Below are positions 47,162 through 57,180 of a DNA stretch of 64,000 nucleotides, piece by piece (position 1 is the first letter of the stretch; the number at the start of each line of letters is the position of its first letter). The position numbers and the translations under genes are program-made. The stretch comes from Beroe forskalii. Its lineage: Eukaryota > Ctenophora > Nuda > Beroida > Beroidae. The stretch spans positions 186,001 to 250,000 of the forward strand of contig WFMF01000128.1 in assembly GCA_011033025.1 (NCBI GenBank), in the 5' to 3' direction. The notes under the pieces are model-generated. The model was not told where the DNA came from and did not search any database. It worked only from the letters and a program-made list of their open reading frames with translations.

Positions 47162-47190
47162 GTGAGACTCCATTTTAAGGTGAGACTCCT
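47161..47190 (+). repeat. 18-bp duplication of an ATAD2 donor
   Basis: CAG|gtgagactcc (donor 47162) is followed by AAG|gtgagactcc (donor 47180). The second use is in frame and adds six residues (VRLHFK). Confidence 0.8.
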
Positions 47191-47279
47191 TACTAGGATG
47201 AGAGTCTTATTCAATGAAATCTGTTCTTTTCTCAAACAGTCAAACACTATGAGTTATGAAATCCCATAAGCCATATCCC

Positions 47280-48350
47280 AACCTTAATAAGTATCGAACG
47301 GACACACCTCACCCCTCTCCCCTCCCCCCTCACCCCCGCAGCCACTCCCCTCACCCCCCTTCATCCCCTCACTCCCTCCCCTTCATCCCCTCACCCTCAC
47401 CCACCCCTTCATCCCCTCACTCCCTCCCCTTCATCCCCTCACCCTCACCCACCCCTTCATCCCCTCACCCATGGCCCTGCTGAAGATGGCCTGCGCAATG
47501 TCAGCGTGATCTGACATGGCCCTGCTGAAGATAGTAAGGGCTGTATGTGCCCCGAACTGTAACCCAGTGTGAAGTAAATAGTATAGTAGGTCTGAGAACG
47601 TTTTTCGGTCGCTTATGGGTCATAGATTCAGCAGAAAAAAACACTCCAACTTCTGAGTCGGGGAAACCGCGTTTTTGGACCCCTTTTCTTCCTAAATGGG
47701 GCAAAAACTTTGATTGGCAATATCTCAGCCTCTGATTGAGATACGAAGCCGATCTTTGCACCAAACTATGCAGAATGAGCACATTACGGGGGGCGGAGCA
47801 TAGTTTTAAAGTCGTACCCCCTTTCGTTTTCGAGTTATGGACGAAAAACCCCTTTTTAGCCCTACGCGTATGACCAAAAATGCCCCTTTGTAATAAATGA
47901 AAACTGAAGGTCGTACAGAACTCGACAAGTACACTAGGGCATGCAGAATGGGTACATACCCCCTTTCGTTTTCGATTTATGGACAAAAACCTCCTTTTTA
48001 GCCACATGCATCAGATCATAATTACCCGTTTTTCATGAATAAAAACCTTGGTAACGATTTATCTTTCAGATGAAACGTTCGTTAATTTCGTGAATAATAT
48101 TCGTCGCAGTCTCACTATAGACCGTGCCTTTCTGAACCAACACTTCAACCCACTCCACTATAGGTATTTTGTGAACCATCATTTCACTTCATCCATCAAT
48201 ATAGGAACCTTTCTGAACCAAACTTCATTCATGTACCTTTCTGAAACACCAAGTTTCAATCCATCATACTTGAGTCACCTTTCATAGTATAAAGCACGAC
48301 TTGTCATTCCAATGGGCAATGGGGTTTATACCGGTATACCTTAGCTGCTG
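47280..48350. repeat. C-rich tract and degenerate tandem repeats
   Basis: 47300-47470 is a C/T/A tract with repeated cccttcatcccctcaccctc. 47470-47530 repeats gacatggccctgctgaagat. 47810-48020 holds two related units (accccctttcgttttcga, ttatggac, then ctttttagcc). 48110-48280 has loosely repeated ctttctgaaccaa / tttcattcatcc motifs. A 168-codon minus-strand ORF across 47501-48007 is not called. Confidence 0.55.
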
Positions 48351-49600
48351 CTTGCTACTTGAGGGAACCGGATACGAGGTCGGGGGAAACGAGGTCGGGG
48401 GACGCGAGGTCGGCGGCGTAAAACCAGGGTGGACGTAAGGACGACGAATCCCCACAGGGTGGATGCGAGGTCGGCGCCACTATCCTATCACGTTGCTCAT
48501 ACGGTATATCTCTCGGTTACAAGATACAGTACGAGGCTGTGACGAAAAACCCTCGTCCACATTTGGGATTTATTTTCCATCTGTCGACAATTTTTTTATG
48601 ATTGACGGTAGTATTACTGATACCTTTTCCGATTTGCCCTGCAAAAGCAGGGCTTGCCTTGCGGAGCAGGGCAAAGCAGGGTACCCTGCGAAAGAAGGGC
48701 AAATTGGCAGCTATGTTCGACACACAAGTCAACATCGTGAGTATGTTCCTAAGCATTGGAATTCCCTACCAAAAAATACTATTCCTGTCTACAAATTACA
48801 CCAGATTGGCTTCATCCCGTAAAACTGGTGGCCCATGCTTGAAATTAGATCTACCAAAATCCTTAGCCCCAAAAAGTGGATTGTCCCCCTCATCCCTATT
48901 GCTAGCAACTTATTTCCCTGGCCCCCGTCCCGGCGTCCCGACTCTTCGAGTAGGGGCGCGCGCGCGAGGGGGCCAGTCAACCAGATCCCTAGTTTTACGC
49001 GCGCGCCGCGCCTTGCGACGCGACACCCCTGGTTAGGGGAACGCGCGAGCCACACAGGGATATATGTGTTTAGCAAGAAATACCCCCCTCCTTGCCCTGA
49101 CCAGCGCCCTGGTTTCGCGCACGGAGTGCACGGCGCGGCGCGACGCCCCTGGTTAGGGAAACCCCCCTCCGGACATTCGCATTTTCATTGAAAATCTTTT
49201 GTGTCGTCATTTTTAATTTTATGCCCTTTTTCTCAAATATGGTGACAGAATTAACTTTATTATTTGACTCAATGTCGAAAATCTAATATAAGTCAAAATT
49301 GTAAAAAATCGATTATTTTCAAGTGAAAAGACACTCAAATCGGCCAAAATTTTCATAAATACGGACCTCCGCATTTGGTCAAACACCCCCTCCCCCTACG
49401 TCCGCAAACATCCGCATTGGCCAGACCCTTGCTAAACACGTATATCCCTGTCTGCGTTCCCGTAGGGAAGCGCCGCGCGCGTACCGGTACACACACCTAT
49501 GCGGGCTTAGGAAGCCAGACTCCCCCCTACCCCCTCTTTGCGGAAGTCCTTTATGGATGGCCCCTTAATGACCGAGCAATTAAATTTTAATTGAACTTAA
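48350..49600. repeat. GC-rich repeat cluster including repeat C copies
   Basis: gaggtcgggggaaac / gaggtcgggggacgc units at 48378-48415; inverted gcaaagcagg/cctgc motifs at 48640-48700; repeat C modules at about 48945-49165 and 49425-49515 (ccctggttaggggaa, acacgtatatccctgtctgc, cacacctatgcgggcttagg). ORFs here run over the repeats on both strands and none is convincing. Confidence 0.5.
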
Positions 49601-49904
49601 TCAAGAACAAAGAATCAAACTCGGATGTCAAAAATAGAATTCATTATTAAATTTCATTAATTCAAATTAAATTCTAATTTCATTAATTCAAATTAAATTC
49701 TAATTTAATCAATTTTAATTAAATTAACTTTAAAATTAATTTTAAATTTTTTTAAATTAAATTTCAATTTCTATTTGAATTATATAAATTTAAGTAATAA
49801 TTAATTTGAATTAAATTTGAATTAAGTAATTAAATTCGTTAAATCAATTTATTAAATAAACGAAATTCATTCAATTGAATTCATTCAATTAAATTCATTC
49901 AATT
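49600..49904. repeat. AATT-rich low-complexity tract
   Basis: aattaaatt/aatttaatt-type sequence with repeated ttcattcaattaaattca. It provides the target site for the element inserted at 49913. Confidence 0.8.
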
Positions 49905-50994
49905 AAATTCGTGGTCGCATGAAAGTATACCAATGAACCCCTGCTGACCTCCCACTGACCCCTGCTGACCCCCTACTGACCCCCTGCTGACCCCCTACTG
50001 ACCCCCTGGTGAACCCCTGCTGACCCCCTACTGACCCCCTGCTGACCCCCTACTGACCCCCTGGTGAACCCCTACTGACCCCCTGGTGAAACCCTACTGA
50101 CCACTTTCTGATCATTGTTTCAATTCTTATCATTTTTAACATCTAAAAGCACGTTAAATTTCACTTTGCCTTATCACAAAGTGATAAGGCAAATTGTGAC
50201 CAGTCGACCGATGCACCCTCAACACACCAAAATACCATAAACACACCCTACTGTGTACAACATGAATCAGTTTTGGACCGAAAGTGCTGCGCGCAAATTT
50301 TGACCATTCCACTCATAAAACCATTTGTGAAATTCCAATCGATACCAAAATTTGCATGGAGACAGTTCATGGCATAAGACAGCGTCTGTGAAAATTTGAA
50401 GCATTTTCATCTTAAAATGACCTAGCTATAACAAAATATAATAGTCAGTTTCGGACCGAAACTTCCAGTTTCGGTCCGAAACTGACTTTATTTTAATTTT
50501 GCAATATCTTCTTCATTTTCAGATGAAAATGCTTCAAATTTTCACAGACGCTGTCTAATGTCACAAACTGTATCCATGCAAATTTTGGTATCGATTGGAC
50601 ATTCACAAATGGTTTTATGAGTGGAATGATCAACATTTGCGCGCAGCACTTTCGGTCCGAAACTGATTCATGTTGTGCACAGCTACATGTTAAGTATGCT
50701 ATGTTAGTATTTTAGCTATATTAGTTGTGTTAGTTATGTTTGCCATAACTGAAATAAATAACATGTCAAGCGTGCTTTTAGATGTTAAAAATCACTCATG
50801 ATAAGAATTGAAACAATGATCAGAAAGTGGTCAGTAGGGGTTCAGTAGGGGTTCACCAGGGGGTCAGTAGGAGGTCAGCAGGGGTTCAGTAGGGGGTCAG
50901 TAGGGGTTCACCAGGGGGCCAGCAGGGGTTCACCAGGGGGTCAGTAGGGGGTCAGCAGGGGGTCATTGGTATATTTTCATATGACCAAATTCGT
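49905..50994. mobile_element. 1.07-kb fold-back element with perfect 8-bp target duplication
   Basis: The body at 49913-50986 lies between two copies of AAATTCGT (49905-49912, 50987-50994). Terminal inverted repeats read GGTCGCATGAAAGTATACCA and, in complement from the right, GGTCATATGAAAATATACCA. The subterminal arms are ~11-12-bp arrays (ccccctactga, ccccctgctga) mirrored on the right. Inner arms match over about 300 bp (aaaatgcttcaaattttcac, gcgcagcactttcggtccga) to a centre at about 50460 with ttcggaccgaaacttccagt. No ORF. Nearly the whole element folds on itself. Confidence 0.9.
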
Positions 50995-50999
50995 TATTA

Positions 51000-51730
51000 A
51001 ATTTAATGACTGAACAATAAGCGAGATACACTGCCAGTATTTTAAGAAAAATTCCAAAGCATTAAAGTCTCAATTGAATTTATAAAAAACCCAGATGTCA
51101 AAAATATAATCCATTATTAAATTTTCATGACAACAAAATGATCAATAATTGCTCTTGACGAAACGATGGGGTCCTACCGGAGAACTCCCGTAGGCGTGTT
51201 CTCGGCAGTCCCCCGCAGTAATTCGCTCATTATAATTATGTGACCACATTGCACAACTTCACAATATGTAGCATACAGTTATCAGTTATGCCTGCAGTTT
51301 GTACTTTCTTATTTCTACCACTGTCAGTCTGTCCCATTTAATCAGCATGTTGATCATGTGTCTAATTTAGATTCTCCATTTATGACATCGGTAGAGTGGA
51401 GTCAGCCAAAACCTATGAGAACTTATCGCGTTTCTTCTCACTCTCAGTTTATCCTTGCCCCATGACTTGGCTTCAGCAGTCAGTAGCATGCCTCACTGTT
51501 GGAGGGAAGCTGCCCTTCCACTTTCAGAGAGCAACGGCAGAAATCCTGAAGGCAAATTAGAAAATTAGCAAATTCAATCCTGGAGTCGCTGTACTGTATA
51601 TAATACTGTATTTTAATCTACAACTACAGTACAGAAGTGCTGTAGTTTGGACCGTGCATATCTCAGGGTTAGAAAGGCAACATAATAGTATCGGTGACAT
51701 GCAGAAATTCAATAGATCAAAATGTTAAAG
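51000..51730. other. intergenic or intronic, nothing recognised
   Basis: No gene or repeat identified apart from AT-rich flanks. Confidence 0.35.
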
Positions 51731-51810
51731 CTTTAACAAAAGGGTCACAAGAGTCCTCAATATTGTCCAATGGATCCATCATTATCCTGTTCAATGGATT
51801 CAAAAAAACG
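51731..51810 (+). mobile_element. fragment of element family A
   Basis: acaaaagggtcacaagagtc followed by attgtccaatggatccatca matches the left end of A1/A2. The right end was not found. Confidence 0.65.
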
Positions 51811-52499
51811 CGACCACAAGTTCAGTAAGTAGACATAACTGTGTTTGTGTCTAATGGAGTATCAGCAATTGATTTGTTTAGTAGGTAAACGTCTGTACGT
51901 TATTCATAACATGAACATCATCGGACAATTTTGCCGATGTCCAATCGACACGAAAAAGTAGAAACGAAATTTTAAACTTTCACTTACAGTTGACAGCAAC
52001 TTCAGCGGTAAATACTGGACAAATGTGCAGCGATGTGTAGTAGCAACTACCAAGCGGTCTCATAGTCCCTGCAATAAGAGATATTTTAAGGCTAAGTTGT
52101 AACTGTAACGATAAGGCCAAGGGGAGAGTGAAAAGGCATCGCCACAATATACATCAGAGAAATCTGCTTATAGGTAATATTGGATTTGCTCCAGCTGGGA
52201 ACAGGACTTCTACTAAACAACTTAAATAAATGGCGTATATAGAATAGTCACTCTGAGGGAAACGGGAATAAAGAACGCAAAAAAGACCAACTTTTTCAAC
52301 AACAAAAAAAATTGTTGAATTATTGTTTCGTAAAGGGCTATACAAGGAAACTTTTAAGGAAACTTAGTATAGGTAATGAAGGGAAAGGATCAAGGCAATT
52401 AAGTTATTCCCGCCCTGGCCAGGGCGGTAACCCCCCGCGGTAAAAAGAAGACTGGCCAGGGGTATAAGTTAGAGATTTGAGTGTCACAGGGTGATATAA

Positions 52500-53240
52500 T
52501 ATTATATACATAATAATAATATCATGATAATTGGGACCCATCTTAAAACGATGAGATCTCAAGAACGGGAAAAGGTAGAGCCATGAACGAGGTCAAGTTT
52601 TGTTGATCTAAGATGGGAGTGTGGCTTAGGCTATGTGAGAAGTTCTGGTGACGTCATTTTCACGTCACTATGACGTCATCAACTTAGCGAAATTTTATTG
52701 TATTTTTAGCGAAAATAGGCCATTTTCGAGCGCATTTTTCACAAAGAAGGAAAGGAGATAGCTCTCTGATTTTTCAGAATAATTTTTAGCAAATTTAAAG
52801 AGCTTTCAGAAAATCATATGGATTATTGGGCTATCTAGATTTTTCATTGAGATATACGCGATTTTCTAAGGTACGGTGAAAAATCGATTTCCAAATTATT
52901 GGACAAAACTTAAACGAGTGAGATGTCAAGAACTACGACATATCTTGAGATGAGACCGACCAAAGTATGTTGTGCTAAGGCGGAATTGTGGCTTAGGCTA
53001 TATGGGAAGTTGGTTTGAGCCTATTTGGGTGCTGTGATGACGTCATAAAAATCGCGTAAAACCACTAAAATAGCGTATTTTGTGATAGAATGCTATTTTG
53101 CGCTACTTTGGACATCTCCGACTCAAAGATTTTTCATCGGATCATGTTTTACTTGGATATGATGCTTTAAGACCTTAAGATTTAGCTTTAAAACGAGTTT
53201 CAGGGCGATCAGTCGAAGATTGTTGTCGTGAGAGGCTTCT
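52500..53240 (+). repeat. two degenerate ~380-bp direct repeats
   Basis: Units starting at about 52548 (gagatctcaagaac) and 52921 (gagatgtcaagaac) share tgtggcttaggctat, gaagttctgg/gaagttggtt and tgacgtcat(c/a)a followed by an a-rich tract. The flanking phrase aatgaagggaaaggatcaa occurs at 52376 and 54046, bracketing this whole stretch. Confidence 0.6.
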
Positions 53241-53387
53241 AAAAATTGAACTGCAAATTAATTGTAATTACGTTTATAACGAAAGATTGTACTGTAATCC
53301 TATTCTGTGATACGTTGGTCTACTGATAATGGTTTTTCTATGTCTCACAGTGAATATGGATGGGAAATATACGATGAACTAGTGTAG

Positions 53388-53880
53388 CACGTGAGTACAC
53401 ACGGACGTTTTGTAGAAATTAGGGGGTTTATAGAAATTGATGTTTACACTGGATTTTCGACTTGATTATGTTGGAATGAGTTTAAATACGACAAATGCAC
53501 GTGAAATGAGATCTGGTTGCCATTTTCAGCACGTGAGTACACACGGACATTTCGTAGAAATTAGGGGATTTGAAGAAATTGATATTTACACGGGATTTTC
53601 GACTTGGTTACGTTGAAATAAGTTCAAATACGACTTATGTACGTGAAATTAGATCTGGTTGCTATATTTAAGCACGTGAGTTCGCGTGGACGAATTGTAG
53701 AAATTAAGAAATATATCAATTCTAGTAATTCCAAGTTAGAATAACGTAGTTTTGGACTTTGTCAGGGTAAGTTATGTGGGTTCGGCTTGCGTCTGGGCTA
53801 GTTACGTGGGTTCAGACTACGTGAGGGCAAGTAACGTGGGTCCAAACTGCCTTGGGGCAAGTAACATGGGTTAAAACTAC
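53388..53880 (+). repeat. three ~142-bp tandem repeats, then four ~34-bp repeats
   Basis: agcacgtgagtacacacgga starts units at 53388 and 53529, with a diverged unit at 53672; each contains gtagaaatta, attttcgacttg and gagatctggttgc. From about 53770, gggcaagtaacgtgggtycaaactac-like units repeat four times. Confidence 0.8.
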
Positions 53881-53900
53881 ATACATCTGTCAAGATATCA

Positions 53901-54043
53901 CCACCAAAACCGTTGGACGGTTGGTCTAGTAACCCCCCGCGGGTTTGGATGTGACAACGGAACCTGAAAAGAGACAAAATGGGCTGATCACATCCAAACC
54001 AGCGGGGGGTTACTAGACCAACCGTCCAACGGTTTTGGTGGTG
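53901..54043. repeat. 143-bp near-perfect hairpin
   Basis: caccaccaaaaccgttggac, then ggttggtctagtaacccccc, gcgggtttggatgtga, is mirrored by tcacatccaaaccagcgggg...caacggttttggtggtg. Stems are about 55 bp with a loop of about 33 bp. The ccccccgcgg motif also occurs at 52431. Confidence 0.9.
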
Positions 54044-54656
54044 TATGTAATGAAGGGAAAGGATCAAAGTAAACAGGAGAAAATAATACGGGCGTGTTAG
54101 TTTATAAGCGCGCTGTGATTCTATGGCACATCTCATAACAATCGAATAAAGGGCCCGGAATCCAAACTTAACTATTCTAAATATTTATTAGTCTAAACAT
54201 GTAGATGAAAATTCGGAACATCATGATGACCTATAGTTAATACTATACCTGCAAGATAAAGTTTTGAGAAGTCAAGAGATGCCAGGTACTCGTATCGGAA
54301 CAGGAAATCCCCATTACCAGGTCTACCAGAACACAGGAATTGTAGGCAATCCTGAATAAATATTGCATGGGTTTCTTATACCCTTATACAGCGGTCTCCA
54401 CTATTCAGCTATTGTAGCTTTATAAGTTTATAGGTAGAATGAAAAACACAGCTTACTCATTACTCAAGGAATCTTTCGAATAATTTGTTGAGAGAAAATT
54501 GAATAGGTGTAATCAATGGGAGTGATCAATTGGAGTGATCTTATTTTGACATTTGGTATCCTACCGAAATGTCAATTTCGCAATTTTTTCGACATTGGAA
54601 AAGCCTCAGAAGATTAACATAGTATATATCATATTTTATTAACAAAGTAATTAAAA

Positions 54657-54984
54657 TTAATTATTACCCTCCCGTGGCTCAAACTCCAGTGAGATAATTA
54701 TCGATATATCACTCCTTTTAGGACTACTGAACAGTGGCGGAATAATAGAGCAGAATATCGTTAAATAAATTGTTGATTTTATGAAGGAGCACTCGATAAT
54801 CAATGGAAAGGTTGAATTCAGACGAGGGTCGTCAGACCCTCGTGGTAAAAATACTGTTTTGTCCATTTATCACAATTAACAAACTCATGGATCGTGTGAT
54901 ATCGAAAATTGTCAAACTCGGCTAACGCCTCGTGTGATAATTTTCGATATAACACTCCCATTCGTTTGTTAATCGTACATTATA
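54657..54984. repeat. dispersed repeat B, copy 2
   Basis: Direct-orientation copy of 4729-5068 with small indels; see that entry for shared blocks. Confidence 0.75.
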
Positions 54985-55119
54985 CATTTATTCATTTAAT
55001 TATTTAATTATTTAGTAAATGAAACTTATTTAAGTCCAAACCCAGTCCTATTAATTTGCTTCACATAATTTCCTAACATAGGAAATTGTGTTGGTGTGTT
55101 AAAACGCAATTATTGGAGA

Positions 55120-55505
55120 ATGTGGTGTGTTGATGACGTTATAATCAGGGGTTAAAGTGGAGAAGATTTCCGTTATTCTCGGAGTCAGGAGGTTAGTCCC
55201 GGGGAAGAATTGATTTCATAATCAGGGGTTAAAGTGGTGTCTTTTTTTCCTAACATTATAATCAGGGGTTGAAAAATGATGAGTGAAAATGTAACAATTA
55301 ATCAATGGTGTCAAAACACTGGTGTGTTGAATGATGGTCATTATCAGGGGTAAGAATGGTGTGTTGATAACGTTATAATCAGGGGTTAGAGTGGTGAATT
55401 GATGACGCCATAATCAGGGGTTAAAGTGGTGCGTTGATGATGTCATTATCAGGGGTTAAAGTGGTGAGTTGATGATGTCATTATCAGGGGTTAAAATGTT
55501 GTCAG
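55120..55505 (+). repeat. ~32-bp minisatellite
   Basis: ataatcaggggttaaagtgg followed by tgtgttgatgacgt repeats about nine times with variation. Confidence 0.85.
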
Positions 55506-55523
55506 GTCATTTTGGTCACTCAC

Positions 55524-56132
55524 GGTTTCTCCAGTGGTAGGAGGGTTGAACATGTCCCGGGGAAGGTGTCTGAAGGAAGGACACCCCTCGTCCCCTCAAG
55601 CTGTAGCTCATATCTCCGGCTGGGAGGGTTAGCTATTGTCTGGTGGGGAAAGGGTGAAAACAAGAACAAGGTGTCAGGGTAGACTGCGTCAAAATATAGG
55701 CTGGTGTCAAGACGGGTGTCAGGTGGATTGGTGTCCAAGTTGATGTCAGGGTAACTGGTGCCAGAACAGACTGGGTGTCAGGATAGACTGGTGTCAAAGC
55801 AGGTAGACTGGTCCCTCAGTCCTGTACTATCCACCACCAGACTGGTGTTCAAGTCAGAGGTAAGAAGACTGGTGTCAAGTTGGTGTCAGGGTAAACTGGT
55901 GTCAAGTTGTTGTCAGGGTAGACTGGTGTCAGGGTAGACTGGTGTCAGGATAGGCTGGTGTCAGGATAGGCTGGTGTAAAGTTGATGTCAGGGTGGATTG
56001 GTGTCAAGTTGGTGTCAGGGTAGACTGGTGTCAAGTCGGTGTCACACACCTGCACGAGAAGGAGTTGTCACTCTCGGAGGGGAGGGTGGTGTTCCGGAGC
56101 AGTGAGTTTGGAACATGTCCCTCAGTTAGAGC
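55524..56132 (-). CDS. two phase-compatible exons of an unidentified extracellular-type protein
   Basis: Minus-strand exons 56132-56050 (acceptor gtacag|GCT, donor TGCAG|gtgtgt) and 55619-55524 (acceptor ctcccag|CC, donor AAACC|gtgagt) join in phase 2. The product contains LTEGHVPNSLLRNTTLPSES, SFSC, RRYELQLEGTRGVLPSDTFP and TCSTLLPLEKP. It has Cys residues and an NTT sequon and no known motif I can name. The intron between them is a minisatellite. They may belong to the same gene as the exons at 57181-59659, but direct phase continuity fails, so at least one exon is missing. Confidence 0.35.
55660..56045 (+). repeat. ctggtgtcagggtaga minisatellite
   Basis: Units of 16-26 bp (agactggtgtcagggt, aagttggtgtcagggt) tandemly repeated; it lies in the intron of the exon pair above. 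It shares ctggtgtcag with the 29-bp array at 35.2 kb, which may be coincidence or common origin. Confidence 0.8.
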
Positions 56133-56169
56133 CTGTACTATCCACCACCAGAACAGCCCCGTTCCACCA

Positions 56170-56480
56170 CAGTACTGTGCGGTATGACACCGCATGACAC
56201 CACAGTACTTTGCAGTATGACACCACGGCGGTATGACACCACAGTACTGACACCACTGCTGTGCTGTGCGGTATGTGACACCACTGTGCGGTATGACACC
56301 ACAGTGTGCAGTATGACACACTGCTGTGCGGTATGACACCACATGACACCACTGTGCTGTGCGGTATGACACCGCATGACACCACTGTGCTATGCGGTAT
56401 GACACCACTGTGCTGTGCGGTATGACACCACAGTGCTGTGCGGTATGACACCACTGTGCTGTGCGGTATGACACTCAGTG
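56170..56480 (+). repeat. ~26-bp minisatellite (gtgcggtatgacaccac)
   Basis: gtgctgtgcggtatgacacc units in tandem, slightly irregular. Minus-strand ORFs of up to 147 codons across it are repeat translations, not called as a gene. Confidence 0.9.
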
Positions 56481-57180
56481 AGCATGAACCTGGGGGGTAA
56501 GGAATCTTGGAGACTCTGCGGCAAATTACAATTCATCGGTCGGATCTTCACCCGATCTTTGAGGATACTACCACTATTCTACCATGATACGAGGGCAATG
56601 TTGTGTTCCTTGGAAGTGTACTCTATGTGATCACGTCAGCCAGTGATATCTACCTAGGAGTTGAAATATTGAGAGATAAAGTGTCGTGAGAGTAAATCGC
56701 GTGAGATCAAATGTCCGTTCCTCTTTTTGATAAATTTGGCCTTTGCCATGTCGGTCAGTGAGCTAAGAAAAGGTACAAACTCAGCAATGATTACAAATAA
56801 AGTGAGCCATTGAATCAAAACCTCCTAGGGCACACAAAAGTTCAAACTCTGAAGTCTGAAATAATTTCAGTGAAGCTTCAGTTATTGCTTTATTGCGCAA
56901 ATCATCAGTTATTGATTGGATTACTTAAAATGGAAGTGGTTTTGTCACACCTTAGCAAAACTCATAACTCACTATCAGTATCAAGCCCATACTATGGAAT
57001 ATAGATCACACCAGTTTCAAGTTCAGGGTAATTCACTTCAAGTCCTGGCAAACCACCAAAACGAAGATAGTACTAGTAGAAGAGAACGTTCGGCCCAATT
57101 CATCTCCACAAAAAGGTGTGGTATTTTCGGTGAAGGATTTTTCAGGCAGATGATATGCTTGGGCCATTGGGGTCCATTAC

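Noticed and set aside
47501-48007. 168-codon minus-strand ORF
   Set aside because: Covers degenerate tandem repeats, no domain, no splice or promoter context.
56031-56474. 147-codon minus-strand ORF
   Set aside because: Mostly translation of the gtgcggtatgacacc minisatellite; only the last ~27 codons, bounded by splice sites, are kept as an exon candidate.
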